In this document: positions 34,201 to 44,986 of the stretch, in pieces
How positions within the stretch are numbered: the first letter of the stretch is position 1
How the letters are laid out: the number at the start of each line of letters is the position of its first letter
Assembly: GCA_008931825.1 (NCBI GenBank)
Contig: QXVZ01000597.1
Span: 1 to 64,000 of the forward strand
Origin: Phallusia fumigata
Lineage: Eukaryota > Chordata > Ascidiacea > Phlebobranchia > Ascidiidae
Direction: 5' to 3'
DNA: 64,000 nt
Notes under the pieces: generated by a model
What the model saw: only the letters and a program-made list of their open reading frames with translations
Database searches by the model: none
What the model was told of the DNA's origin: nothing
Position numbers and translations under genes: made by a program

Positions 34201-36922
34201 ACAAAAATTGGGCTAAGTGGATGTATTTTTAACTTTGCAAGTGACTTACCTGCAACTAATTTTACCTGCTAAATGTGTTTCAAATGTGCAAGGCAAAATA
34301 TACAGTAATATAGTGATAGACTGCTGTACATTGCATCCATGTGGATTTCCTTTACACATCGGGTGGTTGCATTTATGACTCATGTAGTGCTTCTAATTGT
34401 AGCAGTTGGCGGCTATTGTAAGTTCCTGCACTTTGCCCTTCTGTGGTTGGATTACGCCAAAGTGTCACTTGGTCACATGTTTGCCAAAGAAAATTTAGTT
34501 GTTTGCCAAAGAAATATATTGCAGCAATCAAGTGTGCTTCTCGGCCATAATTCTTCTGTTTCTGTTTTTGGGCCTTTTAGGTGTTTACTGCTATGTGGCA
34601 ATAATTCATCTAAAAGATGATTACATTGGTCATATACATATATTTATGTGCAAACAGTTGTAATAATTAACATTTGACCTTGTTAGGGAGTTAGGGACAA
34701 AGGTAACTCAATCCTGTACCAGTAAATGTTTGTTATGAACCCAGTATAACTATTTTTCAGCGATTATTGAAATGGATTCAAAAAGAGCTCCTCAGGACAA
34801 ACTTGCTTGCATTACACGATGCAGCAAAAATATATTTGAAGCAATAAAGCACACAAAGGTAGGGCTCTGTGATAATTGTAAAATTGTGCTTTTTGTCAGA
34901 AAATAGATGATAAAGTGCCACCAAACAGTGCTTCATTTCCTGTGTGTAGCAGAGCATAAAAAAATTCTTACATTTTGATGTTTTCCTACATAAAAACATA
35001 ACTGCCAAACAGCTTGTATGTGGTGAATACATTGTCATGCAAACTGACTCATTTTAATTAAGCCACTTTCAACTTCATGTCTTGCGTTTGTGGAGAGTTC
35101 CGCTTCAGTATTGATTGGTGTTTGTGTGGGCAGCACAGCGACTAACTTATTGTTTTTTGCTCGCAGGCTGATGGTTCAGCTGCAAGTGCTGATGAGTTTT
35201 TACCTGCACTCATTTACATAATACTGAGGGCAAATCCACCACTGTTGAAGTCGAACATCCGATATGTGACGAGGTTTGCGAATCCTACGCGTGTCATGTC
35301 TGGAGAAGATGCCTATTACTTTACTAACCTGGTATGTGTTACAAAATTGTTAGTGAAAATAGAATTTGTAAAGTTTTATTGGAATAAAGCACACAAACGA
35401 AGGTAAATGTTAATCTGTTTGTGCATTTGAATCAAGTCTCTTTGAATTGGCAAAGTTTAAAATTTTATGCACACAAGGTTTAATGTTTTGACATTTCTCA
35501 CAATATGCATTTAAATGGAAATGTTGAGGTTTGTGATACTTTTGGTATTAGTGCTCAGGGTTGGACAGTTTCTCAGTTCAAAAGCTTTCACCTTGTCTGT
35601 CATGTCACTGTAGATTTTGATTAGAATAAGAGTACGCAAGAAGGGAGTAAATTTACCCCATGGAAGTAAATATGTATCATTTGCCACTGAGTAAAAAAGA
35701 GAATTTTTGCCATCACTCAATTATCCAGGCTCCATGTTACATACCATTGTTTATCAACAACAGTTTACCAGTATATTATAACTAGTAACTACGTCTGCTC
35801 AATATCCATGTTTTTGGCACTCTCCAAATAATGGGGGTAATTTTATTTTTTAAAGCTGTTTAAGGGTAAATGAGAGGAAATGGTTTGAGAACCCCTGTCA
35901 TAGAGGCACCGCATTGAAACCATCAAGTGGATTGTAAAACTAGAATAATACCTATCTTACTCACTGGTAATTTCAGTGCTGTGCCGTTTCTTTCATTGAA
36001 AACGCCGAGAACGGATTGAACGCATCCAGTCTCTCCCTCAGCCAAGAACAATTCGATGCCTATATGAATGGGGAAATCCCCTCCAACACACAGGAGGTTG
36101 ATGGTCCGGAGAAGAAGATGTGCCCTGGTTTAAGACTCATGTACCAGAATCTTAATGACCTTGCTTCACTTCACGAAAGGTGATTTCATTGTGTTACCAT
36201 CGGCGTTTCGCAGTAAGCCCTTTTACTCGTCGTCTTGTGTGCAGCTACATAGTTTTAGCCCGTTGTGCCCTTTACTGATTGAGCGCTGAGGTTTAAACGT
36301 TGAGTTGCTCTGTCTCTAGCTCCCTGGCGGTTTAAGTAATGATTTTTGCAATGCTTTATTCCAAAATTAACACATACACGCACATACAAACGTATCACCA
36401 ACATTTCCTATTTTCCGTACAAATTGTTGTTTTAGAACCGACTGGTTAATCTGGCAAACAAGCGAAATACGTTTAATGGCCTCAAAATAACATGAATGGC
36501 ATTGACATAATGAAGTCCTAAGATAATTAAACAACCCCCCACATGTGCCAGATGAGAGAATTGCTCTCAGCTTTGCGACTTCAAAAAGCAAAACAACCAC
36601 ATAAGTTTGTCCTCACAGGACCGACCGTCTGTTCGCGGAGGCGACGGAGATGCGACAAGGAATCGAGCGACATTCGGAGCGGATACAGTCGGAAGTTAAC
36701 AAAGCTCTCATCCGCAAAATTCCCGATCTTGACTACCCGCTGTGCAGCGACGGATCAATGACTGACGGATCCTCTTCGTCTTCGTCTTACAATGACCACA
36801 GGGATATGGAGGCTTTTGCTGGTCCGCCCCAACTCAACCAGCATTCCGCGTTAGATGACGATATAACTTCAACCGAACACTTGCCCGCTCCGCTTCTACC
36901 AACTGTGGTCTCGCATGAGTAG
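31223..36922 (+). CDS. RABGEF1: RABGEF1 (Rabex-5), Rab5 guanine-nucleotide exchange factor
   Basis: Ten exons: 31223-31324, 31882-32120, 32442-32602, 32826-32977, 33340-33555, 33853-33955, 34761-34858, 35167-35331, 35977-36179, 36619-36922; 580 residues, all phases consistent. An N-terminal A20-type zinc finger (C21, C25, C37, C40 in [20 protein letters not shown]) binds ubiquitin. It is followed by a Gln-rich ubiquitin-interacting helix ([14 protein letters not shown]), then TFSKFEEKR, a helical bundle and the VPS9 catalytic domain. In that domain [12 protein letters not shown] and [10 protein letters not shown] carry the catalytic Asp and Tyr/Thr known from human Rabex-5. The C-terminal helix ([20 protein letters not shown]) matches the Rabaptin-5-binding coiled coil. 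It activates Rab5 on early endosomes. The acceptor of exon 4 has an in-frame alternative near 32857. Confidence 0.95.
31485..31560 (+). mobile_element. tRNA-derived SINE-like fragment in RABGEF1 intron 1
   Basis: GTAGCTGAGTGGTTTAAGC at 31491-31509 fits a Pol III A box (TRGCNNAGTGG), and GGTTATTTTCC about 35 bases later resembles a decayed B box. The expected tRNA stems do not form well, so it is read as a SINE head rather than a tRNA gene. Confidence 0.4.
35826..35898. mobile_element. Possible hAT-type terminus in a RABGEF1 intron
   Basis: The complement of 35880-35896 reads GACAGGGGTTCTCAAAC, typical of hAT ends (CAGGGGTTCTCAAA). The partner end is not clear. Confidence 0.3.
36318..36338. 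repeat. Short fragment resembling the fold-back family
   Basis: AGCTCCCTGGCGGTTTAAGT resembles the arm at 21926-21947. It lies in the last RABGEF1 intron. Confidence 0.25.
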
Positions 36923-38575
36923 GATTTAACCGCAAGGGGGCGCCAGGTGGAACTCTTATGGGAAATTTTCCCAGATACTGGAGAACAGTTAACTAGACAC
37001 GTTTTGCTTCAAGGGAAAACGTGCTGGGCGTGCAGCCTAAGCAAAAAAGGAAATTTTGTATCCAGCAGAATAATTCAACAAGTTGGGATTCTCATGAAGT
37101 TGAAGTTGGGAATGGGAAGGTTGCTGTGCTATTATCTGAACAATTTTGCGACTTCAAAAACATCAGACGAAGTTTTTTCAATATGTTAGGTTATACCTCT
37201 CTCATTTAATGTATAGGCATCGCGAGTTTGCACTTCGGCCAAAAAATATTAAATCTCGATTTCAATGTGTTTAATTTCCTGAACAAAATTTCTAGGTTTT
37301 GTTTCGAGTTATTCCAACATAGCGATTATCCTACTTTTGTTTAAGCTTGTGTTCAATGAACTGCCTTTAAGGGCTTGGTGTTAATCACCAAGGGAAAATG
37401 GGGGTCTTTTCCACGGCGATTTGAATCGAATTTTGGACGGATTTATAATGGGGCATGTGTTTGCATGTGACCTAACAGATGTACAATGCTTCCGTGTACG
37501 ATTAGAGTTGGAACCGAAAAGTGCTTAATCGACTTTCGAAGACTTTTTTTAGCGTTCGCCGCATGAAGGTGGTTCGTGAGCGCGCTTAAACGACCAAGTG
37601 GCGAGTGTGAATGTGTGTGCTTGTGCGCAGTGTTAGTTGTTTAACTATTTATGGTGCTTCTGTGTTGTTGATCGCCACCACAAGCACTTTGTCACCAGAG
37701 TATATATTGCATCGCTGTTTAGGTAGATTATACATCTAGTGCTTGTTGCTGCGTATTCGTGTTCCTTATATAATTTATCTGGGCGTTTGTTGAAGTGCTT
37801 GCTTTTTGTGTGGTAGAAAATGGGCGTTCGTCCTTCTACGTAGGTTTTCTATGCACAGACTCCACGTGTATCTGTCCTATTGATTCGAATTGCTTTTGGT
37901 ACATCGAATATTTCAACCGTTGTTGATTGTCCTTGAAATAAATACGGGCGCTTCCCAATTTGTTTTCAGTGCAAGGCTTATGTTAGCACAGCAAGAACTG
38001 ATGTGAAAGGGCAGCATTACTGGTTTCACCAAAGATTACTCAGGTATTAGGGTTTATTTTTTTTAAATTTCGTAATGGATAGGCCTGGCACACGTGCCAC
38101 GTAAATTTTTTTGCCAAATTAAGATTTTATATTTGTTCATCTTCTAATTAAGTTTAGCCAAACTAAGCGACCTCTTTAATTTTTAACGTTAAGTGCGGTG
38201 CAGCTGCAGCTACGAGCTACAGAGAGCATGTGTAAACCAGATTTGACGGATTCAACGCAGAAACCTAAAGCAGTGACGTCATAGCAATGCACGCAATGCC
38301 ATTAAAATTTTGACAAAACTTGTGCGAAAGGAGCCATGTCTCTGCAGCGAGTGCATCTCCAATAAAATTAAGGTAGGTTACCCCTAGAAAAATATCAAAG
38401 TTGTACCAAGTTGGGTTACTTGGCCTGTCCCTCAAATTTTGGGCTGGTCCAGCGCAAAAGATAAAAAATACTTACTCAGCATTACGAACGTGACGCAGCA
38501 GTTGTAATGCATTTGAAAAAGCTATTCTGTTTTTTAATTTGTATGGCAACAGGCATTATACTGCAGTGATGGTGA
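36923..38575. other. Intergenic region, RABGEF1 to TUBGCP5
   Basis: The first part should be RABGEF1 3' UTR; an AATAAA lies near 37937. A repeat with CCCTCAAATTTTGGGCTGG is at 38429-38447. The TUBGCP5 leader may include a non-coding exon, since CAACAG and CTGCAG acceptor-like sites occur just before the start codon. Confidence 0.5.
38388..38460 (-). repeat. Dispersed repeat with CCAGCCCAAAATTT core
   Basis: The complement of this stretch reads CCAGCCCAAAATTTGAGGG, which recurs in the other orientation at 43658-43695. Probably a SINE-type or other short interspersed repeat. Confidence 0.45.
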
Positions 38576-41425
38576 ATGCCTGACGAATTAATAGCAAAAA
38601 TGTCTTACAACCAAAAGTTTCAGAGAAGTTTGAAAAAGCTAACTGCTCAACTGGTTTTAACTTTAGCAGATTTTGATGAGGGGACAGAAAACCACGAATC
38701 ATGCATGGAATTCTCTCTCTCCAATTTCTTACACCACAGGTTTTTGGAAGCGGACAGTCACAAACTCGAACGGCAGTTTAAAGCTCTCAGTGAAAAGTTT
38801 TTTATTCATTCACAGCCAGAAAAGGCTAAATCACTCGAGATTTTAGTAAAAACATTTCTGTCAAATGACATTTCTGAATTGAGTTTTTCCAAAAGCCAAG
38901 TGCATTATAGCTTACTTAGCATCATACTCAACCTCTCGAACAGTCCAATCAATGTGTCATACACCAAAACAAGACAAAAGTATGAAAAAGTTAAAAAAGA
39001 AACGATAAACTGGAATGCATATCTTCTAGAGGGGGAAGACAACCCCAAATTGTGGGGATGGGATGAATCCCCCCTTTCATCTGATGATGAAGACATATAT
39101 TTTGGCGATAAACAAGCCCAGAATAAAGTATGCGTGAAAAATGAACCATTAGAGCCCCCAAAATCAATTAATTTTATTTCCGAAGAAGCAGAAGTTGATG
39201 TTAAACTTGTTGAAAGTTACTGGAAACACGAAACATCTGCTGTTATGCAGCTTGCCATTCACAGCAACATAAGTTCATTGCAAAGTCCACAGTTCAGTAT
39301 AGATGACAGCTTGTGTTTGACGGAATGGCACCTAATGAGAGAGACTTTATGGCTTTTGTCGGGTAGGAGTGACCTTCATGTGTTTCCTGATGTTAATGGA
39401 AAGAGCACTGTTGCAGAAAATTTGCTGTTGACCCACCAGACAGAGAAAAGTGTGCAGCAAAGTCTAAAGCTTTTTAGTGATTGCGGAAATCAGATTTCTA
39501 AATTACGCAGTTTTGTGTTTTCCTCTAAATCTCGTGAATCACTCACATATGAGGCCTTTGCTGCTGCAACACTGGCATACTTGAAGTGGATTGAAACAGA
39601 CCTGTTGGATATTGAAAAAAAGGTTGTCAAAATCGAAGCAACATTTTTGTTGCATGACCTACGGGAAGCACTGATACACCACCTTCAAATTTTAGATCTT
39701 GTCAGCAAAATATATGATTCATCTGTGGGTTGTGACAAAGATGGGGAAAAAACTGCAGTGCAAGCTTGTAGACTGGTTAATGTACTCTACTCCTCTTTAC
39801 TAGATGAGTGGAACATGCATATGGTAAATGACTGTGATGAAATCAACAGTGTGGATGTGTTACTGTTTCTGTGGCTTGATTCCATACAACCTTATGTTGA
39901 AATTATTGATAACTGGGTTACCTGTGGTGAGCTAATAGACCCCAAGAAGGAGTTTATTTTGCAACGACTTTCCAATGTACCAAACTGTAAAGATGTCCGT
40001 TTTTGGAATCAGGCTGTATCGAAGGTGGTTGAAAATGACAAGCAGAAGTTACCATGGTTACATCCTCTTGTGGAGAAGATCATCACTGGTGGAAAGTCAA
40101 TGGAAATAGTGAAAACGCTAATGATTCGGCCAGCTAATGATGGAAGGAAGTTTGGTAGCAGCCGTAAAAGTGAAAAACTTTATTTTAGATTCAAGCACAG
40201 ATTTCAAACTTCGTTAGGCAACGATTCCAACTCAGTACACTCACCACCTCCTGGCAAGCGTCATGTGAAGGACAGGCGTGGGGACATTTTGCTTCAAGCA
40301 AACTTTAAGATACTATGTAAACAGCAGAAACCTGTGCATGACACAGACAATTTCCGTCAAGTCACAAAACTGTGCAGAAATTCAACACCATTGCCGGTGA
40401 TGGTCCAGCGAACTCTTCATCCACTAGTTGAAACGCAGTGTGACTTCGCTTGCAAGGAACTGTTGGAAATCTTTAAGACACACTTTGGACTTTCCACTTC
40501 ATTGGAAGTGTTTCACAATTTTCACTTAATGGGCTGGGGTGATGTTTTGCATGAGTTTTGTTTAAACCTTTTTGAAGATATTTCCACTTATGGTGGCATC
40601 AGTAGGGATCTTGTTGGTCTCAACATTTCATTGCAAGAAGCAGTGGCTCATAGGGAAGCAAGAGGTGTTGATGTTTTTGTTGCACTGAAGAGTGTTCCAA
40701 ACAGTAAACCTCCATCTGAAAGATTTGTTGGTGACAAACCTGGCGCAGAAAGCAAAACAACCAAGCAGCTCATCAACTTAACAGACGATGTTTTGATTGA
40801 GTGTGAAGTTCAATGGCCTGTTGCACTGGTTTTGACACAGGAATGCGTGGCAATGTACCACAATATTTTCAGCTATCTTATGCAAATAAAGCGAGCAATT
40901 CACAGTGTCGAATCACTCAAGTTTGAGACACTACACCAAGTAAAAGCTAATCATGTAGCAACAGAAGGTGACATGCCGCCAGACAAGAAATGTCACAGAC
41001 TTTTTATTCTTCGAGCGAAAATCCTACATTTGCTCAAGCACTGGCATAGCTTTATTATGATCAGCGTAATTCAGGCTGAAAAAGAAGTGTTTACTAAAAG
41101 ACTAAATGCTGCTCACAATCTGAATCAGATTATTCTTGCACATGAGACTTTTTTGAAGAGAATCTGTTCCCTGTCCCTGTTGGAAAGGAGAAATCAAGCT
41201 GACAAACTTGTCCACGGAACCCTAATCAAAATCATGACCCAAGCGATCGGCTTTGGTATGATTTGGCAGCGTGGGGTCGAAAATATAAGTGACAAAACTT
41301 TGTTGAAAAGGGAATCTGATTTCAATGAATGCAGTGAATTTCTGGGTCGAATTTTAAAGTCGATTGCAAACAGAGGAGCAATGCCTGTATTGGATTCATT
41401 GGCATATGCTATTTTACCTGCTTAA
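38576..41425 (+). CDS. TUBGCP5: Gamma-tubulin complex component 5 (GCP5)
   Basis: A single 949-codon exon. The N-terminus (NFLHHRFLEADSHKLERQF, then HYSLLSIILNLSNSP) matches human GCP5 (NFRFHRFLDVNSHKIE, HYSILSLLLCLSDSP). Later blocks also match: TEWHLMRETLWLLSG, the GRIP1-type core LLFLWLDSIQPYVEIIDNW with FILQR, and the C-terminal GRIP2 half (FHNFHLMGWGDVLHEF, VQWPVALVLTQECVAMYHNI, FILRAKILHLLKHWHSFIM). GCP5 is one of the gamma-tubulin-binding subunits of the gamma-tubulin ring complex, which nucleates microtubules at centrosomes. The ATG at 38576 starts MPDELIAKMSYN; a second in-frame ATG is eight codons on and could be used instead. The complete lack of coding introns contrasts with the multi-exon vertebrate gene. 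Its 3' end faces the coiled-coil gene with only 260 bp between. Confidence 0.95.
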   Translation: MPDELIAKMSYNQKFQRSLKKLTAQLVLTLADFDEGTENHESCMEFSLSNFLHHRFLEADSHKLERQFKALSEKFFIHSQPEKAKSLEILVKTFLSNDISELSFSKSQVHYSLLSIILNLSNSPINVSYTKTRQKYEKVKKETINWNAYLLEGEDNPKLWGWDESPLSSDDEDIYFGDKQAQNKVCVKNEPLEPPKSINFISEEAEVDVKLVESYWKHETSAVMQLAIHSNISSLQSPQFSIDDSLCLTEWHLMRETLWLLSGRSDLHVFPDVNGKSTVAENLLLTHQTEKSVQQSLKLFSDCGNQISKLRSFVFSSKSRESLTYEAFAAATLAYLKWIETDLLDIEKKVVKIEATFLLHDLREALIHHLQILDLVSKIYDSSVGCDKDGEKTAVQACRLVNVLYSSLLDEWNMHMVNDCDEINSVDVLLFLWLDSIQPYVEIIDNWVTCGELIDPKKEFILQRLSNVPNCKDVRFWNQAVSKVVENDKQKLPWLHPLVEKIITGGKSMEIVKTLMIRPANDGRKFGSSRKSEKLYFRFKHRFQTSLGNDSNSVHSPPPGKRHVKDRRGDILLQANFKILCKQQKPVHDTDNFRQVTKLCRNSTPLPVMVQRTLHPLVETQCDFACKELLEIFKTHFGLSTSLEVFHNFHLMGWGDVLHEFCLNLFEDISTYGGISRDLVGLNISLQEAVAHREARGVDVFVALKSVPNSKPPSERFVGDKPGAESKTTKQLINLTDDVLIECEVQWPVALVLTQECVAMYHNIFSYLMQIKRAIHSVESLKFETLHQVKANHVATEGDMPPDKKCHRLFILRAKILHLLKHWHSFIMISVIQAEKEVFTKRLNAAHNLNQIILAHETFLKRICSLSLLERRNQADKLVHGTLIKIMTQAIGFGMIWQRGVENISDKTLLKRESDFNECSEFLGRILKSIANRGAMPVLDSLAYAILPA

Positions 41426-41451
41426 ATAGTGTGTTAAATTGGTTTTGTAGA

Positions 41452-41457
41452 AATAAA
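41452..41457 (+). terminator. Poly(A) signal of TUBGCP5
   Basis: AATAAA 27 bases after the TUBGCP5 stop codon, giving a very short 3' UTR. Confidence 0.6.
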
Positions 41458-41685
41458 ATGTTTATATTTTGTAAAATGCAGTGTTTTTGTTTTTTCAAGG
41501 TGTAAGTTAGACAGCTGGCTTGTTACTATATTTAATTCATGTTGCTGGACCAGTACAATGTAAAGTTGAAATCAGTTATTCTCTATCAAACTAATAACAA
41601 TACTACAAAAATAAATTTATTTTGCACTACTACTTATGCTAAACTAATAAACAGACACTCAACTACAGTACACAAAAAGTAACTG

Positions 41686-43011
41686 TCATCCCTCCCCAGT
41701 TAATTGCATAATCTCTACATTAACTTCTACTTCATTTTCCCTTTTGAATTTGGATATTTCTTCTGCCAGTTTTTCACACTCCTCGGCACATTTGACTTGC
41801 ACTTGATGGATAGACTGCTTAAGGTCCGCCCCAAATTCATCCAATGCTTTTACACCCAGTGTTGGATTTTCAATCTTGGTAAAGTCCCTCAATGCATTTT
41901 CATTTTTCTTAAACGAAGCAAGAAACTGACGTAAAGTTTCATCGCATTGCACTTCCTTCATATCGAACCACTTCTCCACCACCTCCTGCAAAGGAATGCA
42001 AATTCTTTGTTGCAACCCCTGTTCACATTCTGCATATGCATCAGTTACACCTTTAAGCAAACAATTCATGTAATAGGTTTGAACCCGCTGTTGTTTAGTG
42101 CAGTGTTCCAACTGTTCATGCATAACCTTTAGTTTGAGTTTGTTAAGATGCATAAAATAACTGTGAACTTTACACAGTGATGTGATTGCTGATTTTACTT
42201 CACTTTTACGTTGTATGGAAGATGGAAAAGTTTGAATGATCGATTGTGGATTAAATTTTCCATATTTCTCTGGTTTTTGGATGACTGCCCATGGTGCTGA
42301 TGGGTGCAGAAGCGACACAGATAGCAAATCACTGCAACAACCTTCCAGCTCCTCTACACATGTTTCGGTTGTCTGCTTGATAGTTTTAAACGTTTGACTG
42401 TAAAGATATTTTTCTGCGAAATCCGCTGACGAACTTTTTTCATCTACAGGCAGATTGGCTTTTAGCAAAGTCTGGTAGGAAACTAACTGCTTGTAAAGCT
42501 TGGACAGGTTTAACTCAAGTTTCGCAACATATTGTAGGTTTATATGTTTTAAATTGCCATCACAAACATCAAGACAAGACACTGGAGTCCTTTTAGCAAA
42601 CTTCCAACCACTTAGCTGTGGTACAGACAAGTTGTCAACATCATTTGCTATTGACTGTTTTGCCAAAGCACCTTTCAGCTTCTGCATTCTTTGGATATGT
42701 GTAACCAAAGCTTTTCTTGCGATAGGAACAGTTGGGCCAGAAGATTGATGAGCCAGCAAATCCCGAAAATCTCCCGTGAGTTCGATGAGTTCATTTTCAA
42801 TCTGGTGCATTGTTGCAGCTCTTGAAGACAAAGCCTCAGAGAGCAACATACACTGTCTTTCCAGTTGGATTACCTGTGCTTTTAGCATGTAAACTCGTCG
42901 GACATCGTAACTCTCCTCAGCCTTTTCCTCTGTGAGCTGTTGAAACATCTTCTGCATGTTTTCCAATTCTGATTTCACTTTGGAAAGCTCATGTTCATTA
43001 TCAAGTGCCAT
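41686..43011 (-). CDS. Unrecognised coiled-coil protein
   Basis: A single exon of 441 codons from the ATG at 43011 (MALDNEHELSKVKSELENMQ). The N-terminal 120 residues form a heptad-rich coiled coil (KAQVIQLERQCMLLSEALSS, then MHQIENELIELTGDF). The middle is helical and less regular, with a conserved-looking LHPSAPWAVIQKPEKYGKF segment. A second coiled coil lies at the end (HQVQVKCAEECEKLAEEISK). There is no signal peptide or membrane segment. I do not recognise the family; centrosomal, spindle or ciliary proteins have this look, but that is only an impression. A good splice acceptor (TTTCTTCCATTTAG) ends 19 bases before the ATG with no matching upstream coding exon, so the leader may be trans-spliced. 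ZNHIT1 lies upstream on the same strand, about 400 bp away. Confidence 0.75.
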   Translation of the reverse strand: MALDNEHELSKVKSELENMQKMFQQLTEEKAEESYDVRRVYMLKAQVIQLERQCMLLSEALSSRAATMHQIENELIELTGDFRDLLAHQSSGPTVPIARKALVTHIQRMQKLKGALAKQSIANDVDNLSVPQLSGWKFAKRTPVSCLDVCDGNLKHINLQYVAKLELNLSKLYKQLVSYQTLLKANLPVDEKSSSADFAEKYLYSQTFKTIKQTTETCVEELEGCCSDLLSVSLLHPSAPWAVIQKPEKYGKFNPQSIIQTFPSSIQRKSEVKSAITSLCKVHSYFMHLNKLKLKVMHEQLEHCTKQQRVQTYYMNCLLKGVTDAYAECEQGLQQRICIPLQEVVEKWFDMKEVQCDETLRQFLASFKKNENALRDFTKIENPTLGVKALDEFGADLKQSIHQVQVKCAEECEKLAEEISKFKRENEVEVNVEIMQLTGEG

Positions 43012-43416
43012 CACCTACACAGCTTCAGACCTAAATGGAAGAAACATAAACACAAAAAAGTTTTTCCATGACTGTAGGTGCATTTATGTCTGCAAATCAG
43101 TACAAAGAAGTAGACAATGCTCAAGAAAGTTTTTTTGTGTACTTCCTTGACACTATGAATATAAAGCAGAAGCCATAGCAATTAGGTTCAATAACAAAAA
43201 AGTAGTTGACAAAAATATTGTTCAGGCAATGAGCATTGAAACTCACAAACCAAAACCTCTGCAAAAACAAGTCCAGTCAGCACATCATGCTGTAAACTAA
43301 TCAAAAGTTTTTGATAAGCTCCACAAAGATTATTTTACAGTCCACTTGTTCCACATGATGTTGGGCAATTCGTTTTAATGACTTTTGTGAGAATACCCTC
43401 CAGTTTCAAAAATATG
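43012..43416 (-). other. Spacer between ZNHIT1 and the coiled-coil gene
   Basis: ATTAAA on the minus strand at about 43373-43378 could be the ZNHIT1 poly(A) signal. The acceptor before the coiled-coil ATG is at about 43030. No promoter motif is evident, which fits co-transcription followed by trans-splicing but does not prove it. Confidence 0.4.
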
Positions 43417-44986
43417 TCAGACAGTCCACTTGAGACATCTAGTGTCTTGATGTGTTCCAAGACATTTAATGGAGCAGTATCGTGCACCACAGGAAACACA
43501 TGTGTACGATGACAAAAATCCACAAACCGAACAAAAATGTCGAGCTGGAAACCTAAACAAATATTGAAAATAAAAGAATCTAATGATGCATTGTTTAAAT
43601 ACTAAGAAGACAAATGATTTTTGAAAAAATTGTTGTGAGCTTTAAAATCAGTACCAATAGCGCAGCCAGCCCAAAATTTTGAGGGGGGCAAGTCACCTCA
43701 CCTAATAAAGGCATTACCTCTTTTGGCCCCTGACTATGTCCTTCAGTGCCTTGTTCAAGTAATATTGGAAACAAATAACTTCAAAAAAATGTTTTGAGCT
43801 TGGTAAATTAGCACTTAAATAGAGTAAAACTAAATATAGTTAGTCTGCAAGACAGTTGTCTAATACATTTGTTTAACTTACTTGGAAGGTGGCACAGATG
43901 CTGTGAAGTAGTTTGGCAATTCACTGTTTCCAAGACCTATCCTTTCTTCCTCAAGAACAGCAGTAAAGGTTTTGCGGAAACGCTGCTTAAAGTGGTCACC
44001 TCTTAAACGCTTTTTCTTCTTTGAAGGCTAAAAAGGCATTCTAAGTTAAAAAACGTTATTCCAAAATGTGAGTATTTTATGCACAAAACTCGCCCAAACA
44101 ACTCCAAAGTCCGACCAATTGAGTGTTGTTAACTTCAATGTATAATATAAACTGTAAACAATGGCAAATCACCAGGTAAGTAAGTTTGTTTGTGGGACTG
44201 CATTACATGATCAATTAGAAAAAAGTAAAAGTAAAACTAAAACGTCAATTGGAAAAAAGTTTTGAAATGTTTATCTTTTGGTTGGACAATAATTCTGATT
44301 AGTTCAAATTTCTGCTACGTAGTTAGCAATTTGGCCTGAATGGAAATGAATTAGGCAATGCTATCTAAATGAAATCTTTAATATCGGCTAATTGCAATTT
44401 TTCATTTGAAGACAATGAAACTAGTGCGGAGACCAAACCTGTGTTTGCTGTTCAGCATCATCATCTTCATGGTCTGAAGGAATTCCAAACTTGGGACGTT
44501 TCTTTTTCGGTGCATCCAAATGTTCCAATGGATCTTCCTATTTATATGTGGTATGACAGGTGTAACACATGTAACCTTATTAGTAAATTGTTTTGCAGCA
44601 GATGAAGCTATGACACAATGGAGATTAGGTTTCAAATCTTTGTAATTTGTTAAGAAATTCAGGTATATTTGTCATTAAAATAAAGTCAAAGTTCCATTGA
44701 TACTTTGTCTGACTAAGCAATCAAGGGGATAAAAACATCAGTGAGATTTGATTTTTTGGTTTATAGGCATGCAATATTTGGGTATGAATTTAGAAATGAA
44801 GCATGTCAAGCATAAATGTGTACAGAAAAAAAAAATTACTTGAAAGTTATCTTTTTCCAATGCTTCGAGTTGTTTGTTTAATCGCCTTTGTCGTGTTGCA
44901 ACATCCAAAACTCTCCTCGAGTTTGCATCGTGAATTCGGGACGATTCCCTTCTTCCCGTTGTCGTGGAATCTATACCGGGAGGCAT
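43417..44986 (-). CDS. ZNHIT1: ZNHIT1 (p18Hamlet), SRCAP/SWR1 complex subunit
   Basis: Exons: 44840-44986, 44439-44537, 43882-44027, 43417-43552; 175 residues. It matches human ZNHIT1 throughout: RRVLDVATRQRRLNKQLEAL and EKDNFQEDPLEHLD at the N-terminus, KKRLRGDHFKQRFRKTF, then PNYFTASVPPSK. The C-terminus is an HIT zinc finger (FCSVCGFLSSYTCVSCGARY, CSIKCLGTHQDTRC) ending in CLKWTV, identical to the human end. The first ATG (MPPGIDSTTTGRRESSRI) is used. ZNHIT1 is the orthologue of yeast Swc6/Vps71 and helps the SRCAP complex deposit histone H2A.Z. It lies head to head with the small hydrophobic-protein gene at 45380. Confidence 0.95.
43655..43735 (+). repeat. Dispersed repeat with CCAGCCCAAAATTTT core, in ZNHIT1 intron 3
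   Basis: CAGCCAGCCCAAAATTTTGA at 43663-43682 is an inverted relative of 38429-38447. Confidence 0.45.
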
